Positions 18,477-28,888 of a stretch of 64,000 nt of DNA are shown here, in pieces. Under the pieces are notes generated by a model. That model saw only the letters and a program-made list of their open reading frames with translations. It was not told the origin of the DNA and ran no database searches. The position numbers and the translations under genes are program-made. Positions within the stretch are counted from its first letter, which is position 1. The number at the start of each line of letters is the position of its first letter. This DNA is from Alkalicaulis satelles (lineage in GTDB: Bacteria; Pseudomonadota; Alphaproteobacteria; Caulobacterales; Maricaulaceae). The stretch covers positions 449,001-513,000 of the forward strand of contig NZ_VWOJ01000002.1 in assembly GCF_008630495.1 (NCBI RefSeq), read 5' to 3'.

Positions 18477-19145
18477 ATGAACGCTGCCCCTGTCTCTGTC
18501 GATCTGGTGACCGATCCGGTGTGTCCGTGGTGCTGGCTGGGCCTGCGCTACTGGCGCCAGGCCCGGGCGCTGGCCCCGGAGATCGAAACCGAAACCATTC
18601 TGCGCCCCTTCCAGCTGGACGCCGCCGTGCCGCGCGGCGGACTGCCCTATCGCGACTATATGGCCCGCAAGGTGGCCAGCGCCGGCGCCGCCGAGCGCTT
18701 CAGCGCCATGCGCGCCCATCTCGAACAGGCCGGGCCGCAAGCCGGCATCGTGTTCAATTTCGACTCCATCGAGACCCGTCCCAACACGCTGGACGCCCAC
18801 CGCCTGGTGCGCTGGGCGCAAGGTCAGGGGCTGGGCGAGGCCGCGCTTGACCTGATCCACAAGGCGTTTTTCGAGGACCGGCGCGATATCGGCGATGCGG
18901 ACGTTCTCGTTGAAATCGCCGGCGAGGCCGGGCTGGACGCCGACACCGTGCGCGATCTACTGGCCACGGACCGCGACAGCGCCGAGGTGCAGCGCGAGGA
19001 GCAGTTCTACCGCTCGCTGGGCGTTCAGGGCGTGCCCTGCTTCATCTTCAACGGCCGCTTTGCGGTGTCGGGCGCCGAAGCGCCGGATGTTCTGGCTGAC
19101 GCCATCCGCAAGGCGGCCAAAACCCCGGCGGCCGGGGAAGACTGA
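18477..19145 (+). CDS. DsbA/FrnE-like thioredoxin-fold oxidoreductase
   Basis: A 222-aa protein of the DsbA-like, FrnE/2-hydroxychromene-carboxylate-isomerase superfamily. It has the redox motif CPWC at about Cys16-Cys19 (DPVCPWCWLG) and the cis-proline segment GVQGVPCFIFNGRFAVSGA. No signal peptide is visible, so it is probably cytoplasmic, as FrnE proteins are. ATG 18477 is used in place of a TTG 9 bases upstream. Confidence 0.87.
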   Translation: MNAAPVSVDLVTDPVCPWCWLGLRYWRQARALAPEIETETILRPFQLDAAVPRGGLPYRDYMARKVASAGAAERFSAMRAHLEQAGPQAGIVFNFDSIETRPNTLDAHRLVRWAQGQGLGEAALDLIHKAFFEDRRDIGDADVLVEIAGEAGLDADTVRDLLATDRDSAEVQREEQFYRSLGVQGVPCFIFNGRFAVSGAEAPDVLADAIRKAAKTPAAGED

Positions 19146-19165
19146 CAGTTTTTGGGGAGAGAGCG

Positions 19166-19567
19166 ATGACGGACATGACGGCGATGACGGCGGCGGGGCT
19201 CTATGTGGGGCTCAATATCCTCATTCTTCTGGTGCTGGGCGTTCTGGTCATGGTCCAGCGCAACAAGTCCGGGGTGGGCATAGGCCATGGCGGCAATGAA
19301 ACGCTGAGCCGCGCCAGCCGCGCTCACGCCAATGGCGCGGAATGGACCCCGGCGGCCCTGGTCGGCCTGGTGGCCGCCGCCGCGCTGGGCGCGCCAGTCA
19401 TCGCCATCCATGTGCTGGGCGTGATGCTCACGGCAGGGCGCATCCTCCACGGCTGGGGCCTGTCGCAGAATGCAGGCCGCAGCGTGGGCCGGATTCTGGG
19501 CACGCTCCTGACCCTGATCGTCTATCTCCTGCTGGGCGCAGGGCTCGCCATCCACGCCCTGATCTGA
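19166..19567 (+). CDS. MAPEG-family membrane protein
   Basis: A 133-aa four-helix protein of the membrane-associated eicosanoid/glutathione metabolism (MAPEG) family: the conserved loop RVSxAxxN-like SRASRAHANGAEWTP (residues 50-65) sits between helix 1 and helix 2. Members act as glutathione transferases or peroxidases, but for bacterial members the substrate is rarely known. It starts 20 bases after the DsbA-like gene with a GGGGAGA site, so co-transcription with that thiol-redox gene is likely. Confidence 0.82.
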   Translation: MTDMTAMTAAGLYVGLNILILLVLGVLVMVQRNKSGVGIGHGGNETLSRASRAHANGAEWTPAALVGLVAAAALGAPVIAIHVLGVMLTAGRILHGWGLSQNAGRSVGRILGTLLTLIVYLLLGAGLAIHALI

Positions 19568-19613
19568 TGGCCCCGCATTGCTCCGCGCGGCGGCGCGGGC
19601 TATGTGCCAAGCC

Positions 19614-20990
19614 ATGACCGACACCTCATCTCCCGCCCGTGACGGCGCGCCGGATCCGGCGGCGCTCCTGGATATCGCCCGCAGCTTGCGCGACGCCGCC
19701 CTGAAGGCGGGCGCGGACGCCGCCGAGGCCGCCGTGACTGAATCACGCGCGCTGGAGGCCGGCGTGCGTGAAGGCGCGCTGGAGGCGCTGGAGCGCTCCG
19801 AAAGCCGGGATGCGGGTCTGCGCGTCTTTATCGGCAAGCGCCAGGCCGGGGTCAGCTTCTCCGATCTCTCTTCCGCCGGGCAAAAGCTGGCGGTGGAGCG
19901 CGCCATCGCCATGGCCCGCATCGCGCCTGAAGACCCCTATTGCGGACTGGTGGAGCCTGAGGCGCTGGCCCGCACCCTGCCCGAGATCGCGCTTTATGAG
20001 CCCGCCGCCATGGACGAGGCGGGGCTGGAAGCCGCCGCCCTGACGCTGGAAGAGGCCGCGCGCGCCGTCAAAGGCGTGGCCATGGTCAGCTCGGCGGGCG
20101 CCAGCCTGGGCGCCGGCGCGGTGGCGGTGGCCGCCTCCAACGGATTTGAAAGCGCCCGGCGCAGCTCGCGCTATGGCCTGGGCGTGGCGGCGGTGGCCAA
20201 GAACGGCGAGGCCATGGAGCGCGATTACGACACCCACAGCGCCCGCCGCTTCAGTGATCTCAAGGATCCCGCAGGCCTCGGCCGCACAGCCGGCGAGCGC
20301 GCCGTGGCGCGCCTGGGCGCAGGCAAGCTGGCCTCGGGCAAGCGATCTGTCGTGTTCGAGCGCCGTCTGGCGGGCGTGTTCGTGTCCTCCCTGCTGGGCG
20401 CGATTTCCGGCCCGTCGATCGCGCGCGGCACGTCCTTCCTGCGCGGCAAGCTGGGCGAGCGGGTGTTCGCCGAAGGCATCGACATTATCGAGGACCCGCT
20501 CAAGGACTGGAGCTTTGGCGCGCGCGCCGCAGACGGAGAAGGCGTCGCCTGCCGTCCGCGCGCCCTTGTGGAGGACGGCGTCCTGACCACCTGGCTGCTC
20601 AACGCCGCCAGCGCGCGCCAGCTGGGCCTGCCGCTCACCGGCCACGCCCGGCGCAGCCTGGGCGGACCGCCGGGCGCGGGCGCGTCCCATGTGAATCTGG
20701 CGCCGGGCGAGGCGAGCCTGGACGATCTCATCGCCGAAGCCGGCGAAGGCCTGCTGGTCACCGACATGTTCGGACCCTCGCTCAACGCCAACACCGGCGA
20801 CTGGTCGGTGGGCGTGGCCGGCTTCGCCATCGAGGCCGGCCAGCGCGCCGGGCCGGTCAGCGAGATCACGGTGGCGGGCAATCTCATGGATATTTTCGCC
20901 CGCCTCATTCCGGGGGCCGATATCGAGTATGACGGCGCGCTCAATTCGCCCAGCGTGCTGGTGGAAGGCTTGTCGATTGGCGGGCGCTGA
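19614..20990 (+). CDS. pmbA: Metalloprotease TldD/E family, TldE (PmbA) subunit
   Basis: One half of the TldD/TldE metalloprotease heterodimer, which degrades unfolded or modified peptides. The 458-aa protein lacks the HExxxH motif, as TldE subunits do, and has the family blocks ESRDAGLRVFIGKRQAG, DIIEDPLKDWS, and LLVTDMFGPSLNANTGDWSVG. The catalytic partner TldD lies at 41.1-42.5 kb on the other strand. ATG 19614 is the family-like start. The 3' end overlaps the start of the cysQ-like gene by 14 bases. Confidence 0.93.
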   Translation: MTDTSSPARDGAPDPAALLDIARSLRDAALKAGADAAEAAVTESRALEAGVREGALEALERSESRDAGLRVFIGKRQAGVSFSDLSSAGQKLAVERAIAMARIAPEDPYCGLVEPEALARTLPEIALYEPAAMDEAGLEAAALTLEEAARAVKGVAMVSSAGASLGAGAVAVAASNGFESARRSSRYGLGVAAVAKNGEAMERDYDTHSARRFSDLKDPAGLGRTAGERAVARLGAGKLASGKRSVVFERRLAGVFVSSLLGAISGPSIARGTSFLRGKLGERVFAEGIDIIEDPLKDWSFGARAADGEGVACRPRALVEDGVLTTWLLNAASARQLGLPLTGHARRSLGGPPGAGASHVNLAPGEASLDDLIAEAGEGLLVTDMFGPSLNANTGDWSVGVAGFAIEAGQRAGPVSEITVAGNLMDIFARLIPGADIEYDGALNSPSVLVEGLSIGGR

Positions 20991-21756
20991 AGACGACCGG
21001 GCGCTGATCGCGCGCGCGGCCCGCGATGCGGGCCAGCTGGCGCTGGCGTTCCGGGCGCGCGGGCTGAAAGCCTGGGACAAGGCGGCGGGCGATCCGGTCA
21101 GCGAGGCCGATATCGCCGCCGACACGCTGCTCAAGGACCGCCTGATCCCCGCCCGGCCCGGTTATGGCTGGCTGTCGGAGGAAACCGCCGATGACCGCTC
21201 ACGCCTGAGCGCGGCGCGCAGCTTCGTGGTGGATCCCATCGACGGCACCCGCGCCTTCCTGAAAGGCCGGCCCGAATTCGTCGTCTCGGTCGCCGTGATC
21301 GAGAATGGCGCGCCGGTGGCCGCCGCCGTCTACGACCCCTCCACCGAACGCCTGTGGGATGCGGCTCTGGGCGCCGGGGCGCGGCTCAACGGCCAGCCGG
21401 TGCGCATGAGCGGCCATGGCGTTATCGCCGGCGCGCGCCTGCTGGGCGATCCGGGCCGGCTGACGGCGCTGCGCGATATGGGCGCGACGGCCTCCACGGT
21501 GAATTCCGCCGCCCTGCGCTTGGCGCTGGCCGCTTCGGGCCTGTTTGACGGGGTGGTGGCGGTGCGTCCGAAATGGGACTGGGATCTGGCCGCCGGCCAT
21601 TTGCTGGTCACCGAGGCCGGCGGGCGCATTACTGACCGCGCCGGCGATGTGCTGCGCTATGACCGTGATCTGCCGCGCCAGCCGGCGCCGCTGGCCGCTG
21701 GCCCGGCGCTTCACGCCTTGCTATTAGAGCGGCTCGCACAGGAAGAAGAGCCATGA
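20977..21756 (+). CDS. cysQ: 3'(2'),5'-bisphosphate nucleotidase / inositol monophosphatase family (CysQ-like)
   Basis: Mg-dependent phosphatase of the inositol-monophosphatase superfamily, probably clearing 3'-phosphoadenosine-5'-phosphate. Metal-site motifs are SEET (about residue 54), DPIDGTRAFL and WDWDLAAG. No ATG exists near the expected N-terminus; TTG 20977 is chosen because GGAAGG lies 8 bases upstream and gives the right length (259 aa). It overlaps tldE by 14 bases and its stop overlaps the DUF4170 start (ATGA), so the three are one operon. Confidence 0.86.
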   Translation: MAGAEDDRALIARAARDAGQLALAFRARGLKAWDKAAGDPVSEADIAADTLLKDRLIPARPGYGWLSEETADDRSRLSAARSFVVDPIDGTRAFLKGRPEFVVSVAVIENGAPVAAAVYDPSTERLWDAALGAGARLNGQPVRMSGHGVIAGARLLGDPGRLTALRDMGATASTVNSAALRLALAASGLFDGVVAVRPKWDWDLAAGHLLVTEAGGRITDRAGDVLRYDRDLPRQPAPLAAGPALHALLLERLAQEEEP

Positions 21757-22001
21757 GCCAGACCCATTCTCCGCAATTGCTGCACCTTGTCATCGGCGGC
21801 GAGCTGAAAGATATCGGCCCGGACGCCCATGAGTTCAAAGATCTCTCGCAAGTCGAGTTCGTCGGCGCCTATCCCAGCTATGAGGCGGCCCGCGACGCCT
21901 GGCGGGCGGCGGCCCAGAGCACGGTGGACAATGCGCATATGCGCTATTTCGTGATCCACGCCCACAAGCTGCTCGACCCGGCCCGGAGCGGCGGGTCCTG
22001 A
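21753..22001 (+). CDS. DUF4170 protein
   Basis: An 82-aa small soluble protein with the DUF4170 pattern HLVIGGELKDIG, VEFVGAYPSYEAARDAWRAAAQSTVDNA, MRYFVIHAHKLLDP. Function unknown. It is translationally coupled to the cysQ-like gene. In other alphaproteobacteria I recall this gene sitting in a lipid A/Kdo gene neighbourhood (tldE-IMPase-DUF4170-waaA); here an ABC exporter follows and waaA is absent. Confidence 0.85.
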   Translation: MSQTHSPQLLHLVIGGELKDIGPDAHEFKDLSQVEFVGAYPSYEAARDAWRAAAQSTVDNAHMRYFVIHAHKLLDPARSGGS

Positions 22002-22075
22002 CGCAGCCGGACGCCTCCGCGCCCCCCGGGCGCCCGGCCTCCCGCGCCCTGGCCATCAGGCTGTGGCGCGAGTGG

Positions 22076-23767
<1,692 letters not shown>

Positions 23768-23770
23768 CCC

Positions 23771-24523
23771 CTATTCCTCCAGCCTGCGCACCGCCTCGCG
23801 GCGGGCGCCCGCAGGGTCGCTGGCCAAGAGTGTTTTCAGCCGCCCCGCCTCGGCGCGGATCGCGTCTTCAAACGCGCCCGGCGCATCAGCGTCCTGCGCC
23901 TGCTCCAGCAGGGCTTGCGCCTCGGCGCCATGAGCCTCCGGGTCGGCCGCGATCAGGGCGAGGGCGAAATGGAAGGCCAGCGAGGGATCCTCCCCGGCGC
24001 GCGCGGCAGCGGCGCGGTAGAGCGTCAGCCCCTCTTCCGCATCCGATCCGAACAGGCCCGGACGGCCCCGGCGCGCCACCTCCATATGCCAGGCGCCCAG
24101 CATGCCTTCGCCCCAGGGATCCTCGGGGTCGAGCGCCATGGCGGTCTCGATATGGCGCCGCCCCTCCTGAGGCAGGCCCATGAGCGCGGCGCGCACCGAA
24201 CTCACATAACGCGCCTCGAAGCCCAGCGCGGCGGCCAGGCGCAAATGCGCTGGAGCGTGATCGGGATCGGCCTCCAGCGCCGCGCGCGCCAGTGTCTGGG
24301 CCCGCCGGGCCGCAGCACGGCGCTCTGACCGGGGCGCATGCGTCATCTCGCCCAGCATGAGCGGGGCCAGCGCCGCCTGGGCGGCCAGTGTCAGGGTTTG
24401 GGCGTCCGGCGCTTGAGCGGCGGCGGCTTCCGCTTCGCCCCAGGCGCCGCGCTGATAGGCCTCGCCCGCCGCATCGGAGGGCGCAGTCGCCAGTGCAAGG
24501 AAGGCCAGAGCCGCCGCAATCAT
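23771..24523 (-). CDS. Tetratricopeptide-like repeat protein, exported
   Basis: A 250-aa, alanine-rich helical protein with a signal-like N-terminus (residues 1-18). TPR-type helix pairs recur, for example around ALEADPDHAPAHLRLAAALG and AMALDPEDPWGEGMLGAWHME, so it is probably a periplasmic protein-interaction scaffold. No specific family recognised. It converges on the ABC exporter gene with 3 bases between stops. Confidence 0.68.
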   Translation of the reverse strand: MIAAALAFLALATAPSDAAGEAYQRGAWGEAEAAAAQAPDAQTLTLAAQAALAPLMLGEMTHAPRSERRAAARRAQTLARAALEADPDHAPAHLRLAAALGFEARYVSSVRAALMGLPQEGRRHIETAMALDPEDPWGEGMLGAWHMEVARRGRPGLFGSDAEEGLTLYRAAAARAGEDPSLAFHFALALIAADPEAHGAEAQALLEQAQDADAPGAFEDAIRAEAGRLKTLLASDPAGARREAVRRLEE

Positions 24524-24565
24524 GGCGTTGAGTATAGCGCCATCCGCCGCTCCGGCGACCGAAAC

Positions 24566-24997
24566 CTACCGGCTGGCGGAACAGGGCGCAGGGGGCCCCG
24601 AATGGATCGCCTCCGCCGACAGGCGTTCGGCGTGATCGGCCATGCGGGCGATTTCGCGCCAGGCGCGGGCCTGTTCAGTGGCGTCCGGGGCGGCGTCAAG
24701 GCGCTCGGGCCAGCTGGCCGCATCCGCGCTCAGCCCTCTGAAAATACACGCCAGATCACCCGCCCCGCGCGCCGCATCAATGGCGCGGGCATGGTCGGCC
24801 GCCAGCGCTGACAACCGGCCCAGCTGCTCCAGCACCGGGTCATCCGGCGACAGGGTTTGAGCCTGCGAAGCGTCCGTCAGGCGTTCGGCGCGCGCCGCGG
24901 CCTCGGCGTTGAGATCGGCGGCTGTGGCTTGCAGGGCTGACACATCCGGGGCGCTCGACAGCGCGAAGGCGGCCAGAAGTGTGGCGATCAGGGACAT
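24566..24997 (-). CDS. Small exported helical protein of unknown function
   Basis: A 143-aa protein with a short signal-like N-terminus (MSLIATLLAAFALSSAPDV) and an alanine-rich helical body; two cysteines occur late (DLACIF and APCSAS). No family recognised. Start ATG 24997 follows GGAGA. It is on the same strand as, and 42 bases upstream of, the TPR-like gene, so the two may be co-expressed. Confidence 0.5.
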   Translation of the reverse strand: MSLIATLLAAFALSSAPDVSALQATAADLNAEAAARAERLTDASQAQTLSPDDPVLEQLGRLSALAADHARAIDAARGAGDLACIFRGLSADAASWPERLDAAPDATEQARAWREIARMADHAERLSAEAIHSGPPAPCSASR

Positions 24998-25134
24998 GGG
25001 ATGCGGTCTCCGGCAGGTGTTGAGCGCAAGCCTGCAAGGCGCGGGCCGCTTGATCACGCCCGCCAAGGCGGCTAAGCCCCACTCCCGTTTCCCGGCGCCG
25101 GACGCGCCCGCCGCCAGCTCAAGCGAGACCCTCC

Positions 25135-26598
25135 ATGGCCAAGACCTTCCGCCCCAAGGCGCGCCGCCCGCGCGGGTTCGAGGACCGCTCCGCCAGCGTC
25201 ATCCGCGCCGAGCGCGCCCTGGTGAACGCGGCCAGCCAGGTCTATGAGCGCTGGGGCTTCGAGCCGCTGGAAACGCCCGCCTTCGAGTATGCCGATGCGC
25301 TGGGCAAATTCCTGCCTGACGAGGACCGGCCCAATGAGGGCGTGTTCGCCCTGCAGGACGATGACGAGCAGTGGATGGCGCTGCGCTATGACCTGACCGC
25401 GCCGCTGGCCCGGTTCGCAGCGGAGAATTTCCAGGATCTGGTCAAGCCCTTCCGCCGCTATCAGTTCGGCGAGGTGTGGCGCAATGAAAAGCCCGGCCCG
25501 GGCCGCTTCCGCCAGTTCGTCCAGTGCGACGCCGACAGCGTGGGCGCAGCCGGCCCCGCCGCCGACGCCGAGATGATCGCCATGGCCTGCGAGGTGATGC
25601 GCGCAGCCGGCCTGAAGGACGGCGAGTTCGTGATCCGGATCAATGACCGGCGCCTGCTGGACGGCGTGCTGGAAAGCCTGGGCTCCGCTGATGAAACCCG
25701 GCGCATGCGCGTCCTGCGCGCCATCGACAAGCTCGACCGGCTGGGCCTTGAGGGCGTGGAGCTCCTGCTGGGCAAGGGCCGCAAGGATGAGAGCGGCGAC
25801 TTCACCGAAGGCGCGGGGCTGGACGCGGATGGCGTGCGCACCGTGCTGGGCTTTCTGGACGCCGCCCAGGCCAAGGGCGCGCGCGCCGATATCGCCGCGC
25901 GCCTGGCCGATAGCGCGAAGGGCGCCGGCGTGGCGGGCGCTGAAGCGCTCAGCGAGATCGACGCCCTGCTCACCGCGCTGGGCGTCAGCGAGGCTGAAGC
26001 GGTGTTCGACGCCTCGGTGGTGCGCGGGCTCGGCTATTACACCGGGCCGGTGTTCGAGACCGAGCTTCTGGTCACGCCCGCCTATCCTGACGGCAGCCCG
26101 ATGCAGTTCGGTTCGGTGGCCTCGGGCGGGCGTTATGACGATCTGGTGGCGCGCTTCACCGGCCAGGCCGTGCCGGCCACCGGTTTCAGCTTCGGGGTCA
26201 GCCGCTTCGCCGCCGCCCTGTCGGCGCTGGGCCGTCTGGACGCGGCCGACGCCGCGCCTCTGGTGGTGGTGATCGCCGCCGACAAGGCGCAGATGGCGGG
26301 CTATTTCGCCATGGCCGCCGAGCTGCGTGCGGCGGGCCTGCGCGCCGAAGCCTTTGTCGGATCAGGCAATATGGGCAAGCAGCTCAAATACGCCGACCGG
26401 CGCGGCGCCGCCTTCGCCGTGATCGAGGGCGAAGCGGAGCGCGAACGCGGCGAGGTCCAGATCAAGGACCTGAAACTGGGCGCGCAGCTGGCCGAAGCCA
26501 TCTCTGACCGCGATGAGTGGAAGGAACAAAAGCAGCAATTCGCCGTCCCGCGCAGCCAGCTGGTCCAGGCCATCATGGAGCGCCTCAATCGCGTCTGA
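25135..26598 (+). CDS. hisS: Histidine-tRNA ligase
   Basis: Class II aminoacyl-tRNA synthetase charging tRNA-His. The 487-aa protein shows motif 2 (RRYQFGEVWRNEKPGPGRFRQF, seen with the tRNA-His-specific QCDADSVG), the histidine-binding RGLGYYTGPVFE, and motif 3 near GFSFGVSRFAAAL. A C-terminal anticodon-binding domain follows. A structured region and strong terminator lie 150-180 bases downstream. Confidence 0.96.
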   Translation: MAKTFRPKARRPRGFEDRSASVIRAERALVNAASQVYERWGFEPLETPAFEYADALGKFLPDEDRPNEGVFALQDDDEQWMALRYDLTAPLARFAAENFQDLVKPFRRYQFGEVWRNEKPGPGRFRQFVQCDADSVGAAGPAADAEMIAMACEVMRAAGLKDGEFVIRINDRRLLDGVLESLGSADETRRMRVLRAIDKLDRLGLEGVELLLGKGRKDESGDFTEGAGLDADGVRTVLGFLDAAQAKGARADIAARLADSAKGAGVAGAEALSEIDALLTALGVSEAEAVFDASVVRGLGYYTGPVFETELLVTPAYPDGSPMQFGSVASGGRYDDLVARFTGQAVPATGFSFGVSRFAAALSALGRLDAADAAPLVVVIAADKAQMAGYFAMAAELRAAGLRAEAFVGSGNMGKQLKYADRRGAAFAVIEGEAERERGEVQIKDLKLGAQLAEAISDRDEWKEQKQQFAVPRSQLVQAIMERLNRV

Positions 26599-26665
26599 CG
26601 CGCCTTCGCGCGCTCTGCCGCCTGAGATTGGGGGGTTGACGGCTCCATGACAGTTGAGTCACGTT

Positions 26666-26780
26666 TTCGTCAGACAGGGCCTGACCGTCTTGTCTCTAAG
26701 CGGTGTCTCTGGGGAGGAGACGTCTCTTAATCGACCAACCAAATTCAACGCCCGGCGCCGCAAGACGCCGGGCTTTTTTT
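26666..26780 (+). ncRNA. Candidate small RNA or structured 3' region after hisS
   Basis: About 115 bases with several strong stems: GTCAG/CTGAC near 26669-26685, GTCTC/GAGAC with loop TGGGGAG (26705-26721), and an overlapping perfect palindrome GAGACGTCTC (26717-26726). The GAGAC arm can pair with either neighbouring GTCTC, which allows alternative folds. A near-consensus -35 TTGACG sits at 26636-26641, but the matching -10 is poor. It ends in the terminator at 26750. It could equally be the 3' untranslated end of hisS. Confidence 0.4.
26750..26780 (+). terminator. Rho-independent terminator downstream of hisS
   Basis: An 8-bp perfect stem, GCCCGGCG pairing with CGCCGGGC, an 8-base loop, and a run of seven T. 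Confidence 0.9.
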
Positions 26781-26819
26781 ATTCAGTATTCCGGTTCCAA
26801 CGCGCGAAGGGGCCGCACA

Positions 26820-27012
26820 TGATCGCGTATTCCACGCTGGGCACGAACGACATGGACCGCTCGATCGCGTTCTACGATGCCGTGTTTGGCGCGCTTGGGG
26901 GCGTCTTTCGCTTTCGGCGTAAGGACAGCGTGCCGACTTCGCCACGCCCCTTCCGGCCCGTTTCATGCGAAAGCGCCGCGTACGGGTGGACAGGCCCGCC
27001 CTCCCGGCGTTA
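26820..27012 (+). pseudogene. Truncated VOC (glyoxalase-fold) gene remnant
   Basis: Residues 1-28 (MIAYSTLGTNDMDRSIAFYD and onward) are the clear N-terminus of a vicinal-oxygen-chelate family protein, normally about 120-130 aa. After AVFGALGG the frame turns into arginine/proline-rich sequence with no VOC features and stops at 64 codons. The other frames of the next 140 bases do not restore the family, so this is a truncation with replaced 3' sequence, not a single frameshift. Confidence 0.6.
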
Positions 27013-27051
27013 GCTGGGCTCAGGGGAAAATCAGGGGAATTCAGACACACC

Positions 27052-28170
27052 ATGCTGACCCGACGCCATGTCATGGGCGCGCTGGCCGCCAGCGCGGCTG
27101 CGCCTGCTGCGGCTTCCGGGCTCCTGCCCGCCGAATCCATCGCCCGCCACAGCGCCAACCCGCTGGACGCGCTGGTGGGACGCACGCTGATCCTGGGGTT
27201 TCTGGGCGCTGAAGCCGATGCGCCGGGCGCGGACGCCATCGAGGCCGATCTGGCCGCCGGGCGCATCGGCGGGGTCTTGTTCCTGCGCCATAATGCGCGC
27301 ACGCGCCAGGGCGTTGAAGGCCTCGCCCGCCGCTTCCGGGAAGCTGCGCCTGAAGCCTGGCTCGCCATCGACCAGGAAGGCGGGGTGGTCCAGCGCCTCA
27401 ATGCGGATATGGGCTATACCCGCATCCCGCGCGCCTCGGTGCTGGCTGAAGGCGGGCTGGACGCGGCCCGGCCCTTATTGGCCACTGCGGCCCAAGAGCT
27501 AAGTGAAGCGGGCTTCAATCTCAATCTGGCGCCCATCGCCGATCTGTATGACCCCGAAAATGACGCCATCGGCCAGTATGGCCGCGCCTTCAGCGCCGAG
27601 CCCGCCGGGACGGCGGACTGGTGCGCGGCCTTTATCGAGGCCTTCGAGGCCGAAGGCATAGCCTGCGCCATCAAGCATTTCCCCGGCCATGGCCGCTCGC
27701 GCGGCGACAGCCATGACGGCTATGTAGACATCACCGGCACCTGGACTTTCGAGGAGGCTGCCCCCTTCGGGCGGCTGATGCGTATGGACCGGGCGCATCT
27801 GATCATGGGCGCCCATCTGGTCAACCGGCGCCTGGATCCTGACGGCCTGCCCGTGACCCTGTCGCGCCGGGTGCTGCACGGCCTGCTGCGCGAGGTGATG
27901 GGCTATGAGGGCGCGGTGATCACCGATGATCTCGACATGGGCGCCATCCGCCATCACTACACCCGCGAACAGGCCCTGACCGGCGCGCTGGCGGCGGGCA
28001 ATGACCTGATCCTGATCTCCAATTCGGCCAATCCCGATCCCGATCTGGCCCGCAAGGCGGTGGACTGGACGGGCGCGGCGCTGGCGCGCGGGACGCTAAC
28101 GGTGCAGCGCCTGGCCGAAGCCAATGCGCGCATTGACGCCCTGCGCGGACATGTGGCGGCGCGCGCCTGA
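27052..28170 (+). CDS. Family 3 glycoside hydrolase, NagZ-like beta-N-acetylhexosaminidase
   Basis: Hydrolyses terminal N-acetylglucosamine from cell-wall fragments, as NagZ does in peptidoglycan recycling. The 372-aa protein carries the GH3 NagZ loop KHFPGHGRSRGDSHDGY with the catalytic His/Asp pair, and the nucleophile region ITDDLDMGAI. Unlike cytoplasmic NagZ it begins MLTRRHVMGALAASAAAP, a twin-arginine-like signal, so it may be exported. ATG 27052 is chosen over an upstream frame extension because it gives this signal. It follows the VOC remnant by 40 bases. Confidence 0.87.
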   Translation: MLTRRHVMGALAASAAAPAAASGLLPAESIARHSANPLDALVGRTLILGFLGAEADAPGADAIEADLAAGRIGGVLFLRHNARTRQGVEGLARRFREAAPEAWLAIDQEGGVVQRLNADMGYTRIPRASVLAEGGLDAARPLLATAAQELSEAGFNLNLAPIADLYDPENDAIGQYGRAFSAEPAGTADWCAAFIEAFEAEGIACAIKHFPGHGRSRGDSHDGYVDITGTWTFEEAAPFGRLMRMDRAHLIMGAHLVNRRLDPDGLPVTLSRRVLHGLLREVMGYEGAVITDDLDMGAIRHHYTREQALTGALAAGNDLILISNSANPDPDLARKAVDWTGAALARGTLTVQRLAEANARIDALRGHVAARA

Positions 28171-28178
28171 CACGCAAA

Positions 28179-28202
28179 CGGGCGGCCCGTCAGGACCGCC
28201 CG
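28179..28202. terminator. GC hairpin between convergent genes, possible terminator
   Basis: CGGGCGG pairs with CCGCCCG around a 10-base loop, 8 bases after the glycosidase stop. There is no T-tract, so termination is uncertain; the site lies between convergent genes. Confidence 0.35.
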
Positions 28203-28231
28203 CTGATATCGCCTTACAGACTTGGACCTGA

Positions 28232-28888
28232 TCAGGCCGCGCCGGCCTTGGCGTCGGCGGCCTTGAGCGCGTCTTCCGCCGCCGCATCGGCGCGCGGGCG
28301 CCGGGTGCGGGTGCGCTTGGGCGCGGGCTGTTCGTCCGCAGCTTCGCCGGACGCCTCTTCGCGCGGCGTGCTGGACGCTTCGGGATCGACCACGGCCAGG
28401 GGATCGCTCCCCCCCGCCTCGGCGTCGCCCTCGGGCCGGCGCCGGCGCGTGCGCTGGCGGCGCTGGCGGCCGCCCTCATCGCCCGCATCCCCTTCCGCGC
28501 CGGAGGCCGCGTCATGGCCATTGGAGCGATTGGGGCGGGATTCGCCCTCTGAACGCTCGGTGCGGGGCTGTTCGGTCTCGGACGGGTCCTGGCGCCGGGC
28601 CTGCTGACCGCCGGAGCGGTCCTGCTGGCGCTCGGAATCGCTGTCGCCATCTTCACGGCGGGGCTGGTTGGCCTGCACGATGCGCAGATAATGCTCGGCG
28701 TGCTGATAATAGTTTTCCGCCATCACCCGGTCGCCCGACGATGACGCATCGCGGGCCAGCTGCAGGTATTTCTCGCAGATATGCTGGGCGTTGCCCCGGA
28801 TCTTGACGTCCGGGCCGTTACTCTCGAACGACCGGTTGGAATTGTTCTGATGGCCGGATTTCCGGCCGCGGCCGCGTTGACGCTTCAT
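28232..28888 (-). CDS. DUF4167 protein, predicted RNA-associated
   Basis: A 218-aa protein: a conserved N-terminal DUF4167 domain (RGRGRKSG, then NAQHICEKYLQLARDASSSG, DRVMAENYYQHAEHYLRI, residues 1-75), followed by a long, disordered, charged tail rich in R, E, D and Q with basic RTRRRR and RTRTRRPR clusters. The N-terminal basic patch and tail suggest nucleic-acid binding (inference). Start ATG 28888 gives the typical MKRQRGRGRKS; upstream in-frame codons are not conserved-looking. Confidence 0.85.
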   Translation of the reverse strand: MKRQRGRGRKSGHQNNSNRSFESNGPDVKIRGNAQHICEKYLQLARDASSSGDRVMAENYYQHAEHYLRIVQANQPRREDGDSDSERQQDRSGGQQARRQDPSETEQPRTERSEGESRPNRSNGHDAASGAEGDAGDEGGRQRRQRTRRRRPEGDAEAGGSDPLAVVDPEASSTPREEASGEAADEQPAPKRTRTRRPRADAAAEDALKAADAKAGAA

